A stretch of 64,000 nt of DNA from CBDFLD01 sp965249005 (GTDB lineage Bacteria > Acidobacteriota > UBA6911): positions 310,001 to 374,000 of the forward strand of contig CBDFLD010000019.1 in the NCBI GenBank assembly GCA_965249005.1, written 5' to 3'. Every line of letters starts with the position of its first letter. Position 1 is the stretch's first letter. Positions 44,657 through 52,442 of this stretch are shown piece after piece. Below the pieces are notes generated by a model, which was not told the origin of the DNA, did not search any database, and was given only the letters and a program-made list of their open reading frames with translations. The translations under genes and the position numbers were made by a program.

Positions 44657-44724
44657 TCACCCTTGCCCCAGATAAATTATACGAGATGCCCAAGGCCCGG
44701 GCAAACGCGGGTTCCGCCTAGCGC

Positions 44725-46161
44725 TCAGCGCTTTTTCTTGATGTGCTCGAGCGTCCGGGCCTCGGGTCTCGACTTGTAGAAGGGATCGAGCGGAAAGCAC
44801 CCTGAGACGATCCCGTTGCGCGGTGCGGTGGTGCAGTCACTGAAGGTGCGGCACAGACGTTTGCGGTCCAGCCGTTTTCCGGCCAGAACATCTGCGGGTA
44901 GATCCGGATAGGCCAAGACCATGCGGCCCAGACCTACGAAATCGACGGCGCCGGTGCGAACGCAATGCTGCGCGACGTGGGGCAACCATTCCTGCAAGTA
45001 GGAATAGGCCGTTCCAACGATGGCCAAGGCTGGAAAGGCCGACTTCAAATGTTTGGTGACTTCCAGTTGGCGCGCGACCCCGACGAGGGGATCTTCCGGA
45101 GGCGTGTAACCGTCCGACGGCGGAAAGGAGGCGGGCCGCTGAATATGGGGGTTGTAATACGGGCTTCCCGCCGTGAGGTTTACCAGCTCCACCCCGAGCA
45201 TCTCCAGCAACGAGAGGAACCGCCTTGTTTCATCGAGTTGATAGCTCAGAGGATCGTTCGGGTTGGCTCCGAAGGCGAAACGGTAGGGACGGGAAGTCGC
45301 TTCGGGCTCGCCCCTTCCCTTGGCGCCTGCCCGAAATGGCGGCAGATCAAAGGCGCTGACTCGCACACCGATACGCATGGTAGGCACGCGGTGCCGAATT
45401 CCGTCGACGATCTGACGAAGAAAACGGGTTCGGTTTTCGAAGCTTCCCCCGAAGGGTCCCGGACGCTCGTGGGCCGTCAGGAACTCGTGCCCCAGATATC
45501 CATGGCAGTGCTTGATGTCGACAAAGTCGAATCCAGACGCGCCAGCTAGCTCGGCCGCATCGACAAATCGAGAGATGAGTTTCTCGATCTCGCTGTCTTC
45601 CAGCACGGGATGGTCGTCAGGAACCCCGAACTTCCGGTCCAGCAGAGGATGATGGTACAAGATGATCGGTTCGGGTTGGTCCTGACGGTTCGGCTTGGAG
45701 AACCGCCCGGAGTGCGTCAGCTGAAGCCCGACCAGCAGATCCCGGCTTGTCCGGTATCTCGCTTCATGCGCTTCGATCAGGAGCTCGCGAAGGCGCCGGA
45801 AGTGCGGAAGCGACTCTTCCGTGATGTGCAACTGATTGGGATTCGCGCGCCCCGCGTGAAGCACCGCGACCGCTTCGCCGCCCCAAATCAATTTGGCCCC
45901 GCTTTCGCCGAATCTACCCCAGCGGCGCTCGGTAAGGTTGCTGGGACGCCCATCGTCGGTTCCGTCCCAGCCTTCCATGGGATGGATGCAAAAGCGATTG
46001 CCGACCACGAAGCCGTCACGGAGAGTATACGGTCTGGCAAGTGGTGTTTCGGGACCCGTGATAAGGTCGTTGTCTAGGGGCAAGGCAATCCCGAGGCTGT
46101 GCACGTATTCTCGAAAATCCTTGGCATCCTTGAGCGATCTTACCCGCCGATACTGACCCAT
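44725..46161 (-). CDS. OYE-like NADH:flavin oxidoreductase
   Basis: 478 residues with an FMN-binding TIM barrel of the old yellow enzyme family: RFCIHPMEGWDG, LTHSGRFS, DFVDIKHCHGYLGHEFL, and FENRTRFLRQIV. It is longer than single-domain OYEs (about 370) and shorter than enoate-reductase forms with an FAD domain. C-terminal cysteines (LCRTFSDC...SGCF) hint at a remnant or modified Fe-S site. Substrate unknown. It lies 24 bases after the aldolase gene. Confidence 0.88.
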   Translation of the reverse strand: MGQYRRVRSLKDAKDFREYVHSLGIALPLDNDLITGPETPLARPYTLRDGFVVGNRFCIHPMEGWDGTDDGRPSNLTERRWGRFGESGAKLIWGGEAVAVLHAGRANPNQLHITEESLPHFRRLRELLIEAHEARYRTSRDLLVGLQLTHSGRFSKPNRQDQPEPIILYHHPLLDRKFGVPDDHPVLEDSEIEKLISRFVDAAELAGASGFDFVDIKHCHGYLGHEFLTAHERPGPFGGSFENRTRFLRQIVDGIRHRVPTMRIGVRVSAFDLPPFRAGAKGRGEPEATSRPYRFAFGANPNDPLSYQLDETRRFLSLLEMLGVELVNLTAGSPYYNPHIQRPASFPPSDGYTPPEDPLVGVARQLEVTKHLKSAFPALAIVGTAYSYLQEWLPHVAQHCVRTGAVDFVGLGRMVLAYPDLPADVLAGKRLDRKRLCRTFSDCTTAPRNGIVSGCFPLDPFYKSRPEARTLEHIKKKR

Positions 46162-46185
46162 GACCGATCTATCCTGACCACCAAA

Positions 46186-47016
46186 TCAGGAACCGAGAAT
46201 TGCCTGCGCCCTCGCGACATCGGCTCCGTCGTGCACGATGGCCATGAGGGCGGAGACCATCTGTTGGGGCTTGCCATGTTGAATCACGTTTCGACCGTAG
46301 ACGATCCCCGCCGCCCCTTGCTGCATGAGTTGATAGGTCCGCGAAAAGACCTCTTCCTCCGAGACTTTCCCTCCGCCGCGGGGAAGGACCGGTTTTCCCG
46401 CTGCAGCCTCGACGACCCGGTGGTATTGGTCCAGATCATCGCTAGGGTCCGCCTTGATGATATCCGCTCCCAGTTCGATCGCCTGGCGGACCAGGGGAAT
46501 GATCTTTTGGATGTCCCCGTCTACTGCATAGGCCTCGGTCCGTTCATTTACCTGCATGACCAGCGGCTCGACCATCAGGGGCATCCCGAAGCGCGCACAC
46601 GCCGGTTTCAATCGGCCGACGTTGGTCAGACACTGATGGTGCAGCCGGGGTTGTTCGGGGGCATAGATGACGTTGACCACGACGCAGGCGGCATCGAGTC
46701 GAACCGCCTGTTCCACCGCATCGTCTGTCAACTGATTGAAAAGATAGCTCGGATGTGGGCTCGCATACACATTGGCAACATCCGCCCGAAACACGAGCGC
46801 GGGCTTGGGGCCGGCGATTTGCTGCAGCAGCGGTGCCTGTCCGGGACTCAACTGAATGGCGTCGGGGCCGGCTGCGACCATCGCTTCGATGGTTTTCTCC
46901 ATGTTCTCGATGCCGGAAAGGAAGGACATCTCGTTGAAGAAACCGTGATCGATGGCCAGATCGAAACAATTGCCGTCGGAAGCGAACAGGCGATTGAGTC
47001 GGGATGTAACGGACAT
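46186..47016 (-). CDS. DhnA/LsrF-type class I aldolase
   Basis: 276 residues of the DeoC/LacD-like (COG1830) aldolase family. FDLAIDHGFF at the N-terminus, a Schiff-base lysine candidate in ADIIKADPS, and PVLPRGGGKVSEEEVF plus GAAGIVYGRNVIQH near the end fit the fold. Members cleave fructose-1,6-bisphosphate, tagatose-bisphosphate or act as LsrF. The ATG at 47016 follows TAGGAGAG; the open frame to 47232 overlaps the kinase and is not used. Pairing with a PfkB kinase suggests a sugar phosphate pathway. Confidence 0.87.
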   Translation of the reverse strand: MSVTSRLNRLFASDGNCFDLAIDHGFFNEMSFLSGIENMEKTIEAMVAAGPDAIQLSPGQAPLLQQIAGPKPALVFRADVANVYASPHPSYLFNQLTDDAVEQAVRLDAACVVVNVIYAPEQPRLHHQCLTNVGRLKPACARFGMPLMVEPLVMQVNERTEAYAVDGDIQKIIPLVRQAIELGADIIKADPSDDLDQYHRVVEAAAGKPVLPRGGGKVSEEEVFSRTYQLMQQGAAGIVYGRNVIQHGKPQQMVSALMAIVHDGADVARAQAILGS

Positions 47017-47065
47017 ACGGAACTCTCCTATTCGTGTCGAAACGGCAGATTCTCGCACAAATCGA

Positions 47066-48076
47066 TTACAAAAAGCCAAACTCGTCACCGATTCGAAGAC
47101 AATCCTCCAGAGGGCGCAAGCCGCCGGTCGTCGTTTCGTGAAATAGACTCGCCGCGGCAGTGCAGACCGCCAGCCGGAGACAACGCTGCATATCCCATGC
47201 TTCATGGAGCCCGAAGAGCAGTCCCGCCGCAAAGGCGTCGCCTGCGCCCACTGTCCCGATGATCCGCTTCACGGGTACTTGGACGGCTCCCTGCTCGATC
47301 ACTTCTCCGCTGGCGCTCCGCGCCATGGCTCCTTGGGGGTAGTGGATCACAGCCCAGCGGTGAATCCCGCCTTCGCATAGCTTCGATAGCGCTTGCATCA
47401 AGGCACTCCCGGAAGGCGGCCCGTCTTGGACGAGGTGAATGCCAGTGGTCTTTTCCGCCTCGAACTCGTTGATGACGAGGTAGTCGGTATGAGACATGGC
47501 CGGTGGAACGACACTCTGGAATCGATCGCTGTCTTCGCTCACCAAGTCCACGGATGTTTGAAAGCCCTGCCGTCGCGCTTCCGAGAGCAAACGGGAAGCG
47601 GCAGTGGTTCCGTCCTTTCGCACCTCATCCAGGCGATCGAGCAGAAGCAAGAAACCGAGATGGAAGATTTTGGCTCGAGAGGTTGCCAGATCCAGATGAT
47701 GAGCATCAAAGAGTGCGTTGGCTCCGCGCTGGTGAAAAAAAGTCCGGCGTCCCGTCGACTCCACCGTCATGACATCCGTGTAAGACGTGAGTGCATCGGT
47801 CGTCGCATGAAGCTGACGATCGTCGATTCCGTGTTGCCGGCAGTCCCGCCGTATCCGGTGCCCATTGGCATCGTCTCCCACCAGTCCTGCCGCCTCCAGC
47901 GGAAAGGGAGAGCCCAGCAAAGCCAGGTTCTTGAGGATGTTATACGGCGAACCGCCTCCGGCGCTGGATTCCTGCCGGATGTTCGCCAGAGAGTCCTGGC
48001 GTGGATACGCGTCGATGATCTTTACATGATCGACGATGAAGTTCCCGGCTGCGAGGATTCCCTTTCTTGCTGGCAT
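47066..48076 (-). CDS. PfkB-family carbohydrate kinase
   Basis: 336 residues. GGGSPYNILKNLALLG sits near the N-terminal substrate site, and the catalytic GTVGAGDAFAAGLLFG (PfkB signature 2, Asp base) lies about 60 residues from the end. It likely phosphorylates a sugar or sugar phosphate for the aldolase downstream. ATG 48076 lacks a good ribosome site. A strong TAGGAGG precedes a GTG at 48105 that is 29 bases upstream and out of frame, so a further single-base error near the start is possible. First gene of the unit. Confidence 0.88.
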   Translation of the reverse strand: MPARKGILAAGNFIVDHVKIIDAYPRQDSLANIRQESSAGGGSPYNILKNLALLGSPFPLEAAGLVGDDANGHRIRRDCRQHGIDDRQLHATTDALTSYTDVMTVESTGRRTFFHQRGANALFDAHHLDLATSRAKIFHLGFLLLLDRLDEVRKDGTTAASRLLSEARRQGFQTSVDLVSEDSDRFQSVVPPAMSHTDYLVINEFEAEKTTGIHLVQDGPPSGSALMQALSKLCEGGIHRWAVIHYPQGAMARSASGEVIEQGAVQVPVKRIIGTVGAGDAFAAGLLFGLHEAWDMQRCLRLAVCTAAASLFHETTTGGLRPLEDCLRIGDEFGFL

Positions 48077-48175
48077 GACGGCGATGCCTCGGTCTGGGTG
48101 TTCACGGTGCCTCCTAAACCCAGCGATGAAACGCCGAGTTATTTCGCTTGTCTGGCAACACCTATCGCGTTCTCT

Positions 48176-48960
48176 CTAGATCTGCGAAAAGCTTGCCGGG
48201 CGAAGGATAATGTCGGTGATGTTCGAGACCGTGTCTGCGTATTGTTTGTCTTTTTGTAACTTTGCCCAATCGGAGTCGACGCGGAATGATTGCCAGGCGT
48301 CGTCGCGTGCCGACATATCGTCGAAGGCCAGCATGTAAGTGAGGTTTGGCATTTGGGCGCCGACGACCGTTTCCCCGAAAAACACGGGCCGCAGTCCCGT
48401 CCTTCGAAAGATCGCGATCTCACCGCCGGCGTTGAACATCTCGACCTTCTTTTTCCCGGCCTGGAGACTGTGGCTTTCGTAGATACGCAGCTCGAAGATA
48501 CGCGGTTTCTTTTGAGACAGCTGCGGCGGAACTTCCAGCTTGGGCATGTCGTCGAAGGCTACCATCAGCGAGCTCTCGATCCGACCGTAGGCCGGGTCGT
48601 CCAACCCGGCACCCAGGAAGCTTGCCCCATTGGCTTTCAGCTGTTTGTCGGCCAGCAAACGTTCCGACAGAGTTGCCACGGACTCGAGCGAAGGATGCGG
48701 AAGCAAGACGTACAGAGTAGGCTGGTTGGGACCGTGTAGAACCGTGACGCCCCAACGGGCCCGACCCCGAGTCGGTTCAAGGCCGGGATTGCGGAGTCGC
48801 GAAGAAAATCACCGACCCGATTTTTCTTCTTTCCGGTGAGCAAGTGATAGCGCCGGAGCTCGAAATACTGTTTCCGCGTATCTTGATTGCTAGACATCGC
48901 TGCTCCAGTCGGAACGGCTGCCGCGAGGGAAGTGGTCGCCAGAAAGTCACGTCGTCGCAC
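48176..48960 (-). CDS. Tat-exported NIPSNAP-family protein, one-base frameshift
   Basis: About 260 residues once restored. A twin-arginine leader (RRRDFLATTSLAAAV) precedes two NIPSNAP-like halves: YFELRRYHLLTGKKKNRVGD and IFELRIYESHSLQAGKKKVE, the second followed by PNLTYMLAFDDM. The frame from 48960 leaves the fold near 48750. Restoring one base at the C4 run 48750-48753 joins the frame that ends at 48176 (VTVLHGPNQPTLYVLLPHPS at the junction). Function of NIPSNAP proteins in bacteria is unknown. Confidence 0.78.
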
Positions 48961-49054
48961 GAGTGTTGCCTCCTGTGTGTGTCGGAGACCAAGAGGAGTC
49001 GCCTTGCTGAGCGAACCGAGGCGCCCTCATTGGGTCTTCAACCACGCTTCTATG

Positions 49055-49492
49055 CTACCCCGAGGCGCCCCTTGCTTGAGCCGGAAGAGACACGACACCC
49101 AGCTGGATCATCAACCCCAGGGCATCCCAGTTGACCCACATTTCCTGAATCTTTCCGCCGTAGACGCGTGCGATGGTAGCGCCGCCTCCGGCGGTGCTCT
49201 TGCCGGTGGGAGCGATGCCTTCCAGGTCCCCTTGGTGGGTTCCGCTATAGGTCCAGCGGGTTACCACCCTGTCTCCGTCGGAGATCATATCCTGGACGGC
49301 CAGGTGAAGATCCGGAAAAGCAGTTCGGTACTTGGTAGCCAGTTCCCGGATACCGTCCGGGCCCGTGACGGGGTTGACGGGATCGTGATTCACGCAACCC
49401 GGGGCAATAACTTCGTCGATGGTGGAAAGATTGCCCTGGTTGAAAACCTCCTCGACATACCGCCTGACAACGGCTTTGTTTTCTGCAGACAT
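49055..49492 (-). CDS. SnoaL-like ester cyclase family protein
   Basis: 145 residues of the SnoaL/NTF2-like polyketide cyclase-like fold: NKAVVRRYVEEVFNQGN, NHDP, GPDGIRELATKYRTAFPDLH, GDRVVTRWTYSGTHQGDLEG and GGKIQEMWVNWDALGLM. Bacterial relatives are widespread and mostly uncharacterised. The ATG at 49492 follows AGGAGG exactly; the frame is open upstream to 49777 without protein character. Confidence 0.88.
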   Translation of the reverse strand: MSAENKAVVRRYVEEVFNQGNLSTIDEVIAPGCVNHDPVNPVTGPDGIRELATKYRTAFPDLHLAVQDMISDGDRVVTRWTYSGTHQGDLEGIAPTGKSTAGGGATIARVYGGKIQEMWVNWDALGLMIQLGVVSLPAQARGASG

Positions 49493-49706
49493 GGTTGGTC
49501 CTCCTGTGTTGCGGTTTGCTTTGAATGGTGTAGGAAAAGATATAGCTTCGCTCACCCGAGCGCAACGATGTTCTTGGAGAATAGGTGTGGATGCGTGAAA
49601 GCTCCGGCCTGCGCGGTAACTCCGTCCGGACGGTGTTGTTCTGTCGGGCGTGGCCAGCCGCGGTGTGGTATACTTCATGTAGGAAATCAATGCATGGAGT
49701 AAGGAA

Positions 49707-49976
49707 ATGGCTGTGGTCAAGGTGACAGAGAAGGGGCAAATTACTCTTCCAATTGAGTTTCGGAGAAAACTAGGCATAACTAAGGACGATCACCTCTCAG
49801 TCGAGAGAGAAGGAGAGTGTTTGAAGTTGCGAAGGATTTCTGAAATAGATCCGCTCGCTCCCGACGACCCAATCTGGAGTCTCATCGGTCGCGGCTCAGG
49901 CGGGAAGAAGGACGTTTCCCGCCGTCACGATCACTACTTGTCGGAAGGAGAAACAAAGAGATGGCTCAAGTCCTAG
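49707..49976 (+). CDS. AbrB/SpoVT-family antitoxin
   Basis: 89 residues. The swapped-hairpin DNA-binding domain fills residues 1-45 (VVKVTEKGQITLPIEFRRKLGI and DHLSVEREG). The C-terminal half is the likely toxin-neutralising tail. It overlaps the PIN gene by 16 bases, the classic layout of an autoregulated VapBC-type module. The antitoxin should bind its own promoter within 49640-49706. Confidence 0.88.
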   Translation: MAVVKVTEKGQITLPIEFRRKLGITKDDHLSVEREGECLKLRRISEIDPLAPDDPIWSLIGRGSGGKKDVSRRHDHYLSEGETKRWLKS

Positions 49977-50356
49977 TCGACACCAGTGCCATTTATGCCC
50001 TGATCGCCTCGGACGATGCACACCACAAGGAGGGTGTTGCGATTCTCCGCTCTCTTCCGGAACAAAAACTCACTCCCGCTCTAACGAACTTCATAGCAGC
50101 CGAGACTCACGCGCTGTTGCTGTCACGACTCGGTGCGGCGGTGGCCCGCGCATGGTTGCTGGACAACATCTGGTCCGTAGAGCCTGTTGGTCCCTCAGAC
50201 GAGGAAAAAGCCCGTGCAATAATTCGACGCTACGAAGACAAGACTTTTTCCTACACCGACGCCACGAGCTTCGCGGTCATGGAGCGTCTAGAAATAGAGC
50301 AAGCCTTCAGTTTCGACCCGCACTTCCAGCAATATGGCTTCACACTAATGGGCTAA
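49961..50356 (+). CDS. vapC: PIN-domain toxin (VapC-like)
   Basis: 131 residues. The acidic PIN residues are visible: Asp in VLVDTSAIYAL, Glu in FIAAETHALL, Asp in SYTDATSFAVM, and a late FDPHFQQYGF. Such toxins cleave tRNA or rRNA. It is translationally coupled to the AbrB-type antitoxin by a 16-base overlap. Confidence 0.9.
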   Translation: MAQVLVDTSAIYALIASDDAHHKEGVAILRSLPEQKLTPALTNFIAAETHALLLSRLGAAVARAWLLDNIWSVEPVGPSDEEKARAIIRRYEDKTFSYTDATSFAVMERLEIEQAFSFDPHFQQYGFTLMG

Positions 50357-50527
50357 AACGCCGGATATGAAATCGGGGGATCTTCATTCGTGACCGACTT
50401 GTTGAAATCGTACGGACCAAGCGATCAATCGCTGGACGGTTTTCGGGCGCTCCTGCGGAGCTTCGACCCGACGACGAGAGCTGAAGTCTGAGGGCTTCCA
50501 GGCGAAGGCTATCGGGTGGAATTCTGG

Positions 50528-50555
50528 TTGACAAGCCGATAAGAGTATTGATAAG
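50528..50555 (+). promoter_or_regulatory. candidate promoter for the ilv leader
   Basis: A perfect TTGACA (50528-50533) with a 16-base spacer to GATAAG (50550-50555, four of six matches). Initiation near 50562 would give a leader of about 210 bases before ilvN. The stretch 50357-50527 between the toxin gene and this site shows nothing recognisable. Confidence 0.45.
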
Positions 50556-50615
50556 TTGCTAAGCTCAACTAATTGAAGGGCCTTTTTGCAAGGGTCCCAC
50601 GTAACGACATTGAAA

Positions 50616-50702
50616 ATGAACACGCTTGGTTTCTCCTTGATTTTGCCTGTAGTAGTCCTTTCCAGCATCGGCATCCTTGTGTGCCCGGCGCGCTTCGGAT
50701 GA
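50616..50702 (+). CDS. ilv operon leader peptide (28 aa)
   Basis: A 28-residue frame reading MNTLGFSLILPVVVLSSI then GILVCPARFG. Twelve residues are Leu, Val or Ile, including LILPVVVL and IGILV. It lies directly before an intrinsic terminator and the acetolactate synthase genes, which is the layout of branched-chain amino acid attenuators in other bacteria. Its stop (50700-50702) lies just past the antiterminator arm 50691-50698. The ribosome site is weak. Confidence 0.8.
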   Translation: MNTLGFSLILPVVVLSSIGILVCPARFG

Positions 50703-50764
50703 TGGCTGCTCAGATTGGGGGGATTCCCAAGGCCGTCACCCGAAGCGGGTTGACGGCTTTTTTT
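50691..50764 (+). terminator. ilv attenuator: antiterminator/terminator pair
   Basis: Terminator: GCCGTCA (50732-50738) and CCCG (50739-50742) pair with CGGG (50746-50749) and TGACGGC (50751-50757), with one bulged T, followed by T7 (50758-50764). Antiterminator: CGCTTCGG (50691-50698) is perfectly complementary to CCGAAGCG (50740-50747), which includes the terminator loop and the inner stem bases. The two structures exclude each other. A ribosome stalled at the Leu/Val/Ile codons would leave 50691-50698 free; one reaching the stop would cover it. Confidence 0.8.
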
Positions 50765-50772
50765 GTGAGAGA

Positions 50773-51366
50773 ATGACGACAATGGCGGTCTCGAACGCAC
50801 ATTCCAGCGGCGCGCAGAGTGAAAACCGGACGTTTTCCATCCTGGTGGAGAACCGGTTTGGGATTCTTTCGCGAATCGCCGGCTTGTTCAGTGCTCGTGG
50901 TTACAACATCGAAAGTCTCACGGTATCACGCATCAATGATCCGACGCTTTCGCGCATCACAATGGTGGTGCAGTGTGATACCGAGCTTTCTGGTCAGATC
51001 ATCAAGCAAATCAAAAAGTTAGTAGAGGTCGTGGACGTCGCTGATCTGACGCACACCGATTGTGTGGACCGGGAATTGGTGCTGGTGCGAGTTCGTGCGC
51101 TGGAAGAAAGAAGGGCGACCCTGCTGAACGAGGCGGCTATCTTCCGGGCGCGAGTCGTGACGGCGACTCCTGACGCCTATGTTTTCGAGGTTACGGGGGA
51201 CACGGCCAAGATCGACGCGTTTCTCGACGTCGTGAAGGCTTTTGGCATTGATGATATGGTACGAACCGGGAAGATCTCGCTCCCTCGTTCCGGCCAGGCA
51301 AGTGGCACTGGCGACGGTGGAGTGGCATCTGACTTGACTGCAAACTCTTGGACTGCTGGAGAATAG
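50773..51366 (+). CDS. ilvN: acetolactate synthase small (regulatory) subunit
   Basis: 197 residues. The N-terminal ACT domain (RTFSILVENRFGILSRIAGLF, SARGYNIESLTV) binds valine for feedback inhibition. The C-terminal ALS_ss_C domain follows (RELVLVRVRA...AKIDAFLDVVKAFGIDDMVRTG). ATG 50773 lies 9 bases after the attenuator T-run; ATG 50782 is an alternative. First gene of an ilvN-ilvC-ilvB unit, an uncommon order since ilvB usually comes first. Confidence 0.95.
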   Translation: MTTMAVSNAHSSGAQSENRTFSILVENRFGILSRIAGLFSARGYNIESLTVSRINDPTLSRITMVVQCDTELSGQIIKQIKKLVEVVDVADLTHTDCVDRELVLVRVRALEERRATLLNEAAIFRARVVTATPDAYVFEVTGDTAKIDAFLDVVKAFGIDDMVRTGKISLPRSGQASGTGDGGVASDLTANSWTAGE

Positions 51367-51370
51367 GCAA

Positions 51371-52423
51371 ATGGCAAATATCTACTATGAAAAAGACGTG
51401 GACCTGAACCTTTTAAAAACAAAGCAGGTGGCCATCGTAGGCTACGGGAGCCAGGGACATGCCCACGCGCTCAACCTCCGAGATAGCGGGGTCAACGTGG
51501 TGGTGGCCTGTTATCCTGGCAGTCCCTCGGCCGAACGGGCCGCAGGAGAGGGCTTGCGGATAGCGAGCGTCGAGGACGCGACGAAGCAGTCCGACGTTGT
51601 CATGGTACTGATTCCCGATCACGTTCAAAAAAAGGTCTACCGGCACTCGATCGCGCCCCATCTGCGGAGCGGCCAGACCCTCATGTTTGCGCACGGCTTC
51701 AACGTGCACTTTGGAGCGGTGGTTCCCCCCGACAACGTGGATGTTTCCATGATTGCTCCAAAGGGCCCGGGCCATCGAGTTCGTGAATTGTACGTCGAGC
51801 GTGTCGGCGTTCCCTCGTTGCTGGCCGTGCACCAGGATGCGACGGGTTCCGCCAAGCAGAACGCATTGGCCTATGCTGGAGCGCTGGGTTCGTTGAAGGC
51901 CGGGGTCATAGAGACGACCTTCAAGGAAGAGACCGAGAGTGATCTTTTTGGAGAACAGTCGGTTTTGTGCGGAGGCGTGACTTCATTGATCAAGGCTTCG
52001 TTCGAAACATTGGTGGACGCCGGATACCAGCCTGAAATCGCCTACTTTGAATGCTTGCACGAGCTCAAGCTGATCGTCGACCTCATCTACCAAGGCGGTC
52101 TGGGCTACATGCGTTACTCGGTCAGTGACACCGCCGAGTACGGAGACTATACGCGAGGGCCCAGGGTCATCGACGAGCATGTGCGAGAAACGATGCAGAA
52201 GATTCTGGCCGACATTCAGAGCGGCAAGTTTGCCAAGGAGTGGCTGGATGAGAACGATGCGGGCCGACCCAACTACAATCGGATGCAATCCGAGGATGCC
52301 GATCATTCGATCGAGGTCGTGGGGAAGAGGTTGCGCGATATGATGTCCTTCTTGCAGCGTCCGTCCAGTGCAAAGGAGGCGCGCAGTGAAAACCAAACCG
52401 TGGCCAGGTCCGGCGAAAAATAA
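51371..52423 (+). CDS. ilvC: ketol-acid reductoisomerase
   Basis: 350 residues, class I KARI. The NADPH site has GYGSQGHAHALNLRDSG, metal-binding acidic residues are in KEETESDLFGEQSVLCGG, and the C-terminal knotted domain has YFECLHELKLIVDL and DTAEYGDYTRGPRV. It makes 2,3-dihydroxy-isovalerate and its methylvalerate homologue in Val/Ile synthesis. It starts 4 bases after the ilvN stop. Confidence 0.97.
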   Translation: MANIYYEKDVDLNLLKTKQVAIVGYGSQGHAHALNLRDSGVNVVVACYPGSPSAERAAGEGLRIASVEDATKQSDVVMVLIPDHVQKKVYRHSIAPHLRSGQTLMFAHGFNVHFGAVVPPDNVDVSMIAPKGPGHRVRELYVERVGVPSLLAVHQDATGSAKQNALAYAGALGSLKAGVIETTFKEETESDLFGEQSVLCGGVTSLIKASFETLVDAGYQPEIAYFECLHELKLIVDLIYQGGLGYMRYSVSDTAEYGDYTRGPRVIDEHVRETMQKILADIQSGKFAKEWLDENDAGRPNYNRMQSEDADHSIEVVGKRLRDMMSFLQRPSSAKEARSENQTVARSGEK

Positions 52424-52442
52424 CGCCGCAGAAGGGAAAGAT

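Noticed and set aside
46099..47262. 387-codon plus-strand frame opposite the aldolase gene
   Set aside because: Antisense shadow; the minus-strand aldolase has a strong ribosome site and conserved motifs.
50357..50772. T-box or riboswitch ahead of ilvN
   Set aside because: No T-box core sequence or specifier stem is visible; the leader peptide with competing hairpins explains the region better.
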